From contig NZ_JAEQMY010000040.1 of assembly GCF_016743775.1 (NCBI RefSeq), forward strand, positions 1 through 46,455: a stretch of 46,455 nt of DNA, in the 5' to 3' direction. The translations under genes were made by a program, and so were the position numbers. The notes beneath the pieces are model-generated. The model saw only the letters and a program-made list of their open reading frames with translations, did not search any database and was not told the DNA's origin. Positions 40,588 through 46,455 of this stretch are shown here, piece by piece; the stretch's first letter is position 1; every line of letters begins with the position of its first letter. The DNA is from Microvirga aerilata. Its GTDB lineage: Bacteria; Pseudomonadota; Alphaproteobacteria; Rhizobiales; Beijerinckiaceae.

Positions 40588-40692
40588 ATTGCACCGGCCA
40601 CGACCTGTCGTGCCTGGGCAGGCGGGGAGCCGGAACCAGGATGGTCGCAGGAGATGGCGGCGCGCCCTGCTCTTGTTCTGCGCCGTCAGCGG

Positions 40693-41268
40693 TTATGGAT
40701 CCCCTTCCCTCGCTGCGCTCGCCGGGGATGACAGCGGAGCGATGGCCTCGGGGTCGAACCGGTAGGCGATCTCGGTGACCGTTTGGCCGCGCAGGTCGAA
40801 GGCCTGCTCGGGGCCGGGCGTTCCGCCCAGGGCCTCGTAGAACCGGCGAGCCGGGAGGTTCTCCTTCAGGACCCACAAGCCGACGGATCGAAAGCCCTGG
40901 GAGCGGAGGTGGTCGAACACGCCGTTCATGAGCCGGCGGCCGATGCCCTGCCGCTTGACCCTGTCGAGCAGGTAGATGGCAAAGATTTCGGCCTCGGTGC
41001 CAAGCAGCACCGGCTCCTTGCTCCTGATCGGCCCGCCGCGCGCAAAGCCGACGATCTCGCCGTCACGAGTTTCCGCGACCAGAAGCTTCGACTGCGGGTC
41101 TGCCCGATCCAGAACCCTTTGCCACATCATCATCCGTTCTTCGACAGACAGTCCGGCAAGAGCGTCGGGAGACAGGAAGTCCTTGTAGGACTCCCGCCAC
41201 CCTTGAACATGGACCCTTGCAATGCCCTCGATGTCGGCCTCACTCCCGTCGCGGATGCGAACCGTCAC
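40693..41268 (-). CDS. GNAT-family N-acetyltransferase with repeat-derived C-terminus
   Basis: A 191-residue GNAT protein starting with GTG at 41268, which overlaps the pheA stop (GTGA). The fold is visible in RVHVQGWRESYKDFLSPDAL, the acetyl-CoA loop LLDRVKRQGIGRRLM, SVGLWVLKENLPARRFYEALGG and TVTEIAYRFDPE. The GNAT match ends about there. The final residues IAPLSSPASAAREGDP are encoded by a palindromic repeat (40698-40731), so the natural stop seems to have been replaced. Substrate unknown; related proteins act on small molecules or peptides. It is last of the kdsB-pheA-GNAT operon. Confidence 0.88.
   Translation of the reverse strand: MTVRIRDGSEADIEGIARVHVQGWRESYKDFLSPDALAGLSVEERMMMWQRVLDRADPQSKLLVAETRDGEIVGFARGGPIRSKEPVLLGTEAEIFAIYLLDRVKRQGIGRRLMNGVFDHLRSQGFRSVGLWVLKENLPARRFYEALGGTPGPEQAFDLRGQTVTEIAYRFDPEAIAPLSSPASAAREGDP
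40698..40731. repeat. REP-like palindrome forming the end of the GNAT gene
   Basis: ATCCCC at 40699-40704 and GGGGAT at 40724-40729 pair around an inner region TTCCCTCGCTGCGCTCGCC. The element shares its ATGAC end with other repeats in the window. It contributes the last codons and the stop of the GNAT gene. Confidence 0.55.
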
Positions 41269-42119
41269 TCGGCCGGTTCCCTGATCTTCTCGCGGAAGGG
41301 ATCGGCCGGGTACACGCCGAGGATGCGCAGCTCGCGGGAGAAGAACTCCAGCTCCTCGAGCGCTCGCCTGAGGTTCGCGTCCTCCGGGTGGCCGTCCACC
41401 TCGGCGTAGAACTGCGTCGCCAGGAACTCGCCTTCGAGCATGTAGCTCTCCAGCTTGGTCATGTTGATGCCGTTGGTGGCAAAGCCGCCGAGCGCCTTGT
41501 AGAGCGCGGCCGGCAGGTTGCGGACGCGGAACACGAAGGACGTGACCACGGGCCCCTGCCCCTTGGGGGCCCATTGCGGCTTCTTGGACAGGATCACGAA
41601 GCGGGTGGTGTTGTGCGTCTCGTCCTCCACGTTCTCCGCCAGGATCTTCAGGCCGTAGATGTCGGCCGCCATGCGGGGCGAAAGGGACGCGCGGGTCGGG
41701 TCCTTCCACTCGGAGACCTCCCGGGCGGAGCCTGCGGTATCGCCGGCCACGTGGGCTTTGAGCCCGAGCTTGCGGATGATCTTGCGGCACTGGCCCAGGG
41801 CATGCACGTGGCTGTACACGTCCTTGATGGTGCCGATCTCGGCGCCCGGAACGGCCATGAGATGAAAATGGATCGGCAGGAAGTGCTCGCCGATGATGTG
41901 GAGGCCCGAGGTCGGCAGGAGGTGATGGATATCCGCCACGCGCCCGGCAATCGAGTTCTCGATCGGGATCATGGCAAGGCCCGCCTGGCCCTCGTTGACG
42001 GCCGCAAACGCATCCTCGAAGGTCGGACAGGGCAGCACCTGCCAGTCGGGCAGCGCCTCGGAGCAGGCGGTGTGGGAATTGGCCCCCGGCTCGCCTTGGA
42101 ATGAAATGAACTTGCTCAT
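41265..42119 (-). CDS. pheA: Prephenate dehydratase
   Basis: Converts prephenate to phenylpyruvate in phenylalanine synthesis. The 284 residues are a monofunctional enzyme without a chorismate mutase domain. FQGEPGANSHTAC starts the catalytic domain, MIPIENSIAGRV and HNTTRFVIL (Thr-Arg-Phe, about 172-174) are the signature motifs. A C-terminal ACT domain follows (NLPAALYKAL and TKLESYM, the phenylalanine-binding segments). The ATG has GGAGG upstream and overlaps the kdsB stop (ATGA). Feedback inhibition by phenylalanine is expected from the ACT domain. Confidence 0.97.
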   Translation of the reverse strand: MSKFISFQGEPGANSHTACSEALPDWQVLPCPTFEDAFAAVNEGQAGLAMIPIENSIAGRVADIHHLLPTSGLHIIGEHFLPIHFHLMAVPGAEIGTIKDVYSHVHALGQCRKIIRKLGLKAHVAGDTAGSAREVSEWKDPTRASLSPRMAADIYGLKILAENVEDETHNTTRFVILSKKPQWAPKGQGPVVTSFVFRVRNLPAALYKALGGFATNGINMTKLESYMLEGEFLATQFYAEVDGHPEDANLRRALEELEFFSRELRILGVYPADPFREKIREPAE

Positions 42120-42859
42120 GGATGCCTCCGGGCCACGATGATCTCCCGCGCCCTTTCCAGATCGTGAGGGGTGTCGACGCCGAGCGGCACATCGTTCACC
42201 ACGACGGCGTCGATGCGCATGCCGGCCTCGATCGCCCGCAGCTGCTCCAGCTTCTCGCGGGTCTCCAGCGGCGAAGGCTGCAGGCTGACGAAGCGCTGCA
42301 ACGCCCGGCGGCGGTAGGCGTAAAGGCCGATGTGGTGATAAAGCGGGCCGTCCCCGTAAGGTGCGGTCGCGCGGGTGAAGTAGAGGGCGCGGAACCGGCC
42401 GGGGGAGATCGGGCTTCCCACCATCTTCACCACGCTCGGGTTGGTCTTCTCCTCCTCGCGCTCGATGACGGCCACAAGCGTCGCAAGATCGACGGCCGCA
42501 TCCGACAGGGGGGCGATGGAGGCCGCGATCGCCGCGGGGTCGATGGTCGGCAGATCGCCCTGGACGTTCACGACCACGTCGTGCCGTCCTTCCGGGTCGA
42601 GCTTTTCCACAGCCTCGAAGATCCGGTCCGAGCCGGAAGGATGGTCGTCCCGGGTCATCACCGCCCGGCCGCCGGCCCTGGTCACGGCCTCGGCGATCTC
42701 GGGCGCATCCGTCGCCACAGCCACGGGCCCGATCCCGGCCTCCACGGCCCGGCGCCACACATGGACGATCATCGGCTCGCCCGCGATATCCGCCAGGGGC
42801 TTGTTCGGCAGGCGGGTCGCGGCAAGGCGGGCGGGGATCAGGACGAGGGGGTCGGACAT
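42116..42859 (-). CDS. kdsB: 3-deoxy-manno-octulosonate cytidylyltransferase
   Basis: Activates Kdo with CTP for lipopolysaccharide core synthesis. The 247 residues begin with the nucleotide-binding loop VLIPARLAATRLPNKPLADI, followed by VAVATDAPEIAEAV, HPSGSDRIFEAVEKL, VVNVQGDLPTIDP and YHHIGLYAYRRRALQRF, all conserved. I chose the ATG at 42859; an earlier in-frame start at 42916 adds 19 residues with no match. It heads the kdsB-pheA-GNAT group, an arrangement common in Rhizobiales, and shows a Gram-negative envelope. Confidence 0.96.
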   Translation of the reverse strand: MSDPLVLIPARLAATRLPNKPLADIAGEPMIVHVWRRAVEAGIGPVAVATDAPEIAEAVTRAGGRAVMTRDDHPSGSDRIFEAVEKLDPEGRHDVVVNVQGDLPTIDPAAIAASIAPLSDAAVDLATLVAVIEREEEKTNPSVVKMVGSPISPGRFRALYFTRATAPYGDGPLYHHIGLYAYRRRALQRFVSLQPSPLETREKLEQLRAIEAGMRIDAVVVNDVPLGVDTPHDLERAREIIVARRHP

Positions 42860-43129
42860 GGTGCGCTCTTTGCGGAGAAGCTGAGGGCTCTTAGCAAGGC
42901 AGGCTCCGTTTGTCATGGGCTCTGCGGCAACCGATCCATGAACCTCGAGCGGCCTTTAGGCGTTGCAAACCCGTGCTGCGACCACGAGAACGGCGAAAAC
43001 TCCTGAAAACCCCATTGTCAAAACCCTATCTCTACGGCTAAGCAACGCCCCTATCGCGGGCACCCGCCCGCGGATCCGTTCTGCTGCGCTGGTTTCGCCG
43101 CTTGTACGAAGGCGAGGAGAGCCTCACTG

Positions 43130-43801
43130 ATGAATATCGAGACCAATAAGATCATGGGCGCCGTTTTCGGCTCGCTCCTCTTCGTGGTCGGCGTCAACGT
43201 TATCGCCGGCGGCCTCTTTTCGCCCCATAAGCCAGCCGTTCCGGGCTACGACCTCCCGGCGCCCGAAGAAGGCGCTGCCGCCGATGCCGGCGCCGCCGCT
43301 CCGGCCGAGCCGCTTCCCGTTCTTCTCGCCAGCGCCGACGTCGCCAAGGGTCAGGCCTCGGCCAAGAAGTGCGCCTCCTGCCACACCTTCGAGGAGGGCG
43401 GCCCCAACAAGGTCGGCCCGAATCTCCATGGAGTCGTCGGACGTCCTCTCGCGTCCCACGCGGGCTTCAACTACTCGGGAGCCCTCAAGGGCAAGGGCGG
43501 CGAATGGAATTACGAGGCCCTGAACGCCTTCATCCAGAACCCCAAGCAGGCCGTTCCCGGCACCATCATGGCCTTCGCGGGCATCGCCCAGGCCAAGGAG
43601 CGGGCCGATCTCATCGCCTATCTGAAGTCGGTCTCCCCTAGCGCTCCTGCGTTCCCCGAGGCATCCGCGGCCGCAGCCCCTGCTGCCGCTCCTGCGGCGC
43701 CGGCTGCCGGAGGTGCTCCCGCGGCGCCCGCCGGCGGCGCTCCCGCCGCTGGCGGCGCTCCTGCCGCTCCTGCCGCTCCTGCCGCTCCTGCGGCCCAGTA
43801 A
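43130..43801 (+). CDS. Membrane-anchored class I cytochrome c (CycM-like)
   Basis: A 223-residue cytochrome with an uncleaved N-terminal membrane anchor (about 8-29, IMGAVFGSLLFVVGVNVIAGG). A short Pro/Ala linker precedes the heme domain with Cys81-Ala-Ser-Cys84-His85, the NKVGPNLHGVVGRPLASHAGF block and the Met147 axial ligand in GTIMAFAG. The family is CycM/cytochrome c552, which carries electrons from the bc1 complex to the aa3 oxidase. After LIAYLKSVSP the protein runs into about 50 Ala/Pro/Gly residues (173-223), far beyond the usual end. A strong terminator follows. It is divergent from kdsB. Confidence 0.94.
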   Translation: MNIETNKIMGAVFGSLLFVVGVNVIAGGLFSPHKPAVPGYDLPAPEEGAAADAGAAAPAEPLPVLLASADVAKGQASAKKCASCHTFEEGGPNKVGPNLHGVVGRPLASHAGFNYSGALKGKGGEWNYEALNAFIQNPKQAVPGTIMAFAGIAQAKERADLIAYLKSVSPSAPAFPEASAAAAPAAAPAAPAAGGAPAAPAGGAPAAGGAPAAPAAPAAPAAQ

Positions 43802-43825
43802 AGCGCATCCTCTCACATTCGAGCG

Positions 43826-43857
43826 AGCCGGGCCGAAAAGCCCGGCTTTTTCGTTTG
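43826..43857 (+). terminator. Rho-independent terminator after the cytochrome gene
   Basis: An eight-bp GC-rich stem (AGCCGGGC with GCCCGGCT) with a six-base loop is followed by TTTTCGTTTG. It lies 25 bases after the stop codon. Confidence 0.85.
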
Positions 43858-43955
43858 TGCCGCCTCTCCTTTCATGCGTTGTCCCTTGCGCTCGCCCGGG
43901 AGCGCCCAAAAATGTAACCTGACGAAAGACGCCTCGCCCCATCAGGAGACGCCTT

Positions 43956-45800
43956 GTGATCCGCATCCTTCTGCCGAGCTTTCTGGCGGCCTTCCTTGCC
44001 TTCACCCCTGTCACGGCCCAGGAGGCCCGGTGGCGGCATGGAGCCGGGCTTCTGGAAGAGGCGAAATACCCCGAAGGCTTCAAGCATTTCGACTACGTCA
44101 ACCCGAACGCCCCGAAGGGCGGTCTGGTGCGCTTGGGAGCCCAGGGCACCTTCGACAGCTTCAACATCGTGGTGGCCGGCGTGAAGGGCACGCCCGAGCA
44201 GGGCCTGGGCCTCGTCTACGAGACCCTGACCACCTCGGCCCTCGACCAGTCCAGCTCGTCCTACGGCCTCTTGGCCGAGGCGTTCTCGTATCCGGAGGAT
44301 TTCTCCTCCGTCAGCTTCCGCCTGCGGCCGGAGGCCCGCTGGCACGACGGGCAGCCGGTGACGGTGGAGGATGTGATCTACTCCTTCCAGGTGCTGAAGG
44401 AGAACAGCCCGACCTACGCCTTCTACTACGCCAACGTCACGGGGGCCGAGAAGACGGGCGAGCGCGAGGTCAAGTTCACCTTCGACGAGAAGGGCAACCG
44501 CGAGCTGCCGCAGATCATGGGACAGCTGATCGTGCTGCCCAAGCACTGGTGGGAAGGCACGGCGCCGGACGGCCGCAAGCGCGACGTGACGCAGACCACC
44601 CTGGAGCCGCCGCTGGGCTCCGGCCCCTACCGCATCAAGGGCTTCGAGGCAGGACGCAACGCTTCCTACGAGCGCGTGAAGGATTATTGGGGCGCGGGTC
44701 TCAACGTGAATGTGGGCCAGAACAACTTCGACGAGATCCGCTACGAATATTATCGCGACGCAACGGTGCTGCTTGAAGCCTTCAAGGGCGACCGCATCGA
44801 TTTCCGCGCCGAGAACAGCGCCCGCAACTGGGCCGTCGGCTACGACTTTCCGGCGCGCCAGCAGGGCCGCGTGGTTCTGGAGGAATTTCCACTGCGGGCA
44901 ACCGGCGTGATGCAGGCCTTCGTGCTCAACCTGCGCCGCGACAAGTTCAAGGACGAGCGCGTGCGCCGGGCCTTCAACCTCGCCTTCACCTACGAGGAGC
45001 TGAACAAGACGCTCTTCTACGGCCAGTATGAGCGGGTCGGCAGCTACTTCCATGGACTCGAGCTCGCCTCCTCCGGCCTGCCGGAGGGCCAGGAGTTGGC
45101 AATCCTCGAATCCATCCGCGACAAGGTTCCGGCGGAGGTTTTCACGACCCCCTACAAGAACCCCGTCAACGATACGCCGGACGCCATCCGCAACAACCTG
45201 CGCGAGGCCGACAGGCTCCTGCGCGAGGCGGGCTGGGAGGTGAAGGGCGGACGCCGGGTCAACGCCAAGGGCGAAACGCTGACCGCCGAGCTTCTCGCCG
45301 ACAGCCCCAACGACGAGCGGGTCTTCCTGCCCTACAAATCCGCCCTCGACCGCTTGGGGATCGCCACCTCCGTGCGGACCGTCGACGAAGTGCAGTATGT
45401 GAACAGGACCCGCTCCTTCGACTTCGACATCGTCTCCGGCATCTGGCCGCAGTCCCTGTCGCCCGGCAACGAGCAGCGCGAGTTCTGGGGCTCGCAGGCG
45501 GCCCGGCGCGAAGGCTCCCGCAACTTGGCCGGGATCGCCGATCCCGGGGTGGATGCCCTGATCGAGAAAGTGATCTTCGCGCGTGACCGCGCCGAGCTGG
45601 TGGCCGCGACCAAAGCCCTCGACCGCGTTCTGCTCGCCCACGACTATGTGGTTCCGCAATGGACCTCGCTGAAGAGCCGCACCGCGCGCTGGGACCGCTA
45701 CAGCCATCCCGAGACGATGCCGCGCTATGGCGGCTCCGCCTTCCCGACAGTCTGGTGGTACGACGAGGCCAAGGCCGCCAAGACCGGAGCACCACGATGA
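43956..45800 (+). CDS. Extracellular solute-binding protein family 5 (YejA-like), Sec-exported
   Basis: Periplasmic binding protein of an oligopeptide-type ABC importer, 614 residues. The signal peptide is about 1-21 (ILLPSFLAAFLAFTPVTAQ). The mature part shows EGFKHFDYVNPNAPKGGLVRL and GTFDSFNI, the YejA/microcin C-type start, then the SBP5 core with FRLRPEARWHDGQPVTVEDV. YejA relatives bind peptides, microcin C or antimicrobial peptides. The GTG start has AGGAGA upstream. It overlaps the next gene by four bases (ATGA). Permease and ATPase genes are probably beyond the window. Confidence 0.93.
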   Translation: MIRILLPSFLAAFLAFTPVTAQEARWRHGAGLLEEAKYPEGFKHFDYVNPNAPKGGLVRLGAQGTFDSFNIVVAGVKGTPEQGLGLVYETLTTSALDQSSSSYGLLAEAFSYPEDFSSVSFRLRPEARWHDGQPVTVEDVIYSFQVLKENSPTYAFYYANVTGAEKTGEREVKFTFDEKGNRELPQIMGQLIVLPKHWWEGTAPDGRKRDVTQTTLEPPLGSGPYRIKGFEAGRNASYERVKDYWGAGLNVNVGQNNFDEIRYEYYRDATVLLEAFKGDRIDFRAENSARNWAVGYDFPARQQGRVVLEEFPLRATGVMQAFVLNLRRDKFKDERVRRAFNLAFTYEELNKTLFYGQYERVGSYFHGLELASSGLPEGQELAILESIRDKVPAEVFTTPYKNPVNDTPDAIRNNLREADRLLREAGWEVKGGRRVNAKGETLTAELLADSPNDERVFLPYKSALDRLGIATSVRTVDEVQYVNRTRSFDFDIVSGIWPQSLSPGNEQREFWGSQAARREGSRNLAGIADPGVDALIEKVIFARDRAELVAATKALDRVLLAHDYVVPQWTSLKSRTARWDRYSHPETMPRYGGSAFPTVWWYDEAKAAKTGAPR

Positions 45801-46455
45801 AGGGCATCAGCCGCCGCGGCATCCTCAAGACCGGGGCGGCGGCGGCCGCTCTTTCCGTTCTTCCCAGAGCCACGCCGGCTCAGGAGACAGGCGAGGTCGA
45901 GACCCACGGCCTCTCCAGCTTCGGCGATCTGAAGCATGGTCCCGACTTCAAGCATTTCAGCTTCGTCAATCCGGATGCGCCGAAAGGCGGCAAGCTTGCG
46001 GTTCAGATCAAGCAGACCATCGGCAACCAGAACTTCGACACGTTCAACACCCTCAACATCTTCGTGCTGAAGGGAGATGGCGCCGCCGGGATGAGCCTGA
46101 CCTTCGACAGCCTGATGACGGCCTCGGGCGAGCGGATCGGCCTCCTCGGCGACGAGCCGGACGCGCTCTACGGGCTTGCGGCAAAGAGCGTGCGGGTGTC
46201 CGGGGACAAGCTGACCTATCGCTTCATCATGCGCCCTGAAGCGCGCTTTCACGACGGCTCGCGGCTGACCGCCAAGGATGCGGCCTTCTCGCTGAACATC
46301 CTGAAGACGAAGGGGCATCCGCTCTTCAGCCAGCTGCTGACCCAGATGGCCTCGGCCGAGGCGGAGTCCGACGAGATCCTGCGCGTGCGGCTCACGCCCC
46401 AGCGCAGCCGCGATCTCCACCTCGTCATCGCGGGATTGCCGATCCTGTCCGAACG
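45797..46455 (+). CDS. Second family-5 solute-binding protein (YejA-like), Tat signal, cut by window edge
   Basis: The first about 219 residues of a paralogue of the preceding protein. The start KGISRRGILKTGAAAAALS is a twin-arginine signal, so export in folded form by Tat is expected, unlike the Sec signal of its neighbour. FKHFSFVNPDAPKGGKLAVQ, NFDTFNTLNIFVLKGD and FIMRPEARFHDGSRLTAKD align with the first protein. The ATG overlaps the upstream stop. The rest of the gene and presumably yejB, yejE and yejF lie to the right. Confidence 0.92.
   Translation, partial: MKGISRRGILKTGAAAAALSVLPRATPAQETGEVETHGLSSFGDLKHGPDFKHFSFVNPDAPKGGKLAVQIKQTIGNQNFDTFNTLNIFVLKGDGAAGMSLTFDSLMTASGERIGLLGDEPDALYGLAAKSVRVSGDKLTYRFIMRPEARFHDGSRLTAKDAAFSLNILKTKGHPLFSQLLTQMASAEAESDEILRVRLTPQRSRDLHLVIAGLPILSE

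Larger units (their letters stand above)
40043..40692. other. 650-bp intergenic region with repeats and an SOS-type promoter
   Basis: No conserved protein is recognisable in either strand. The left part (about 40058-40200) contains REP-like pieces with GTCATCCC and CCCGGGATC motifs. The middle has strong hairpins, for example CGCAGCC/GGCTGCG at 40238-40254 and CCCGC/GCGGG at 40453-40468. The right part carries a LexA box and a leftward promoter. Several open frames exist on both strands, as expected from high GC, and none has a convincing start. Confidence 0.6.

Noticed and set aside
40027..40731. A 234-codon rightward open frame over the nudC-GNAT gap
   Set aside because: It is rich in Arg, Pro, Cys and Trp with no domain, starts inside nudC, and covers repeats and the SOS promoter. 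It looks like a GC-driven chance frame.
1..46455. CRISPR arrays, complete insertion sequences, prophage or toxin-antitoxin genes
   Set aside because: I found no regularly spaced repeats, transposase, integrase or phage structural genes anywhere in the window.

Overview
The window looks like chromosomal DNA of a GC-rich alphaproteobacterium of the order Hyphomicrobiales (Rhizobiales), most like Methylobacteriaceae such as Microvirga. This is an inference. It rests on the rpmH-rnpA-yidC-engB-argB and ffs-dnaX-ybaB-recR gene orders, the CTTGAC-N17-CTATAT style of promoter, a CycM-type cytochrome c, DUF1236-like and DUF892 proteins, and the palindromic intergenic repeats. No rRNA or other taxonomic marker gene is present.

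Bases 1 to about 13.9 kb form an accessory, mostly catabolic region. It holds the start of a leftward amidohydrolase, then an aapJ-aapQ-aapM amino-acid ABC transporter lacking its ATPase gene. Next come a convergent DAO-type FAD oxidase, a 2-keto-4-pentenoate hydratase-family enzyme, an exported serine beta-lactamase-like hydrolase, an exported PL5 (alginate lyase-family) lyase, and a leftward membrane-anchored penicillin-acylase-family Ntn hydrolase. A more AT-rich stretch follows, with a possible 51-residue small protein and a glycine-zipper secreted protein. The region ends in a scar where a pirin fragment is joined out of frame to a coenzyme-F420-type reductase fragment, next to the 3' end of tRNA-Arg(ACG).

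From 14 kb on the window is mainly housekeeping backbone. A leftward coupled trio encodes a TVP38/DedA-like membrane protein, a dihydrolipoamide/mercuric-reductase-like flavoprotein and an orphan HAMP histidine kinase. Rightward follow rpmH, rnpA, yidC, a hexapeptide acetyltransferase, engB, a DUF423 protein, argB and a HAD phosphatase, with a leftward Nudix hydrolase in between. DUF892 and rmuC run leftward. def-fmt-GNAT-truA is a compact rightward operon with a possible promoter inside fmt. dapD-dapE runs leftward, divergent from an HWE/HisKA_2-type histidine kinase. The SRP RNA, dnaX, ybaB and recR run leftward; an MFS transporter, a HIT protein and nudC run rightward. kdsB-pheA-GNAT is a leftward run joined by ATGA/GTGA overlaps. 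The window ends with a membrane-anchored cytochrome c and two tandem family-5 solute-binding proteins, the second cut by the window edge.

The most unusual signal is in the 650-bp gap between nudC and the GNAT gene. There a consensus-grade promoter (CTTGAC-N17-CTATAT, leftward) directly abuts a GTTC-N7-GTTC LexA box, yet no recognisable SOS gene follows. It may drive an undescribed DNA-damage-inducible RNA or small protein. Several palindromic repeats, one of which appears to form the C-terminus of a GNAT gene, are also described.
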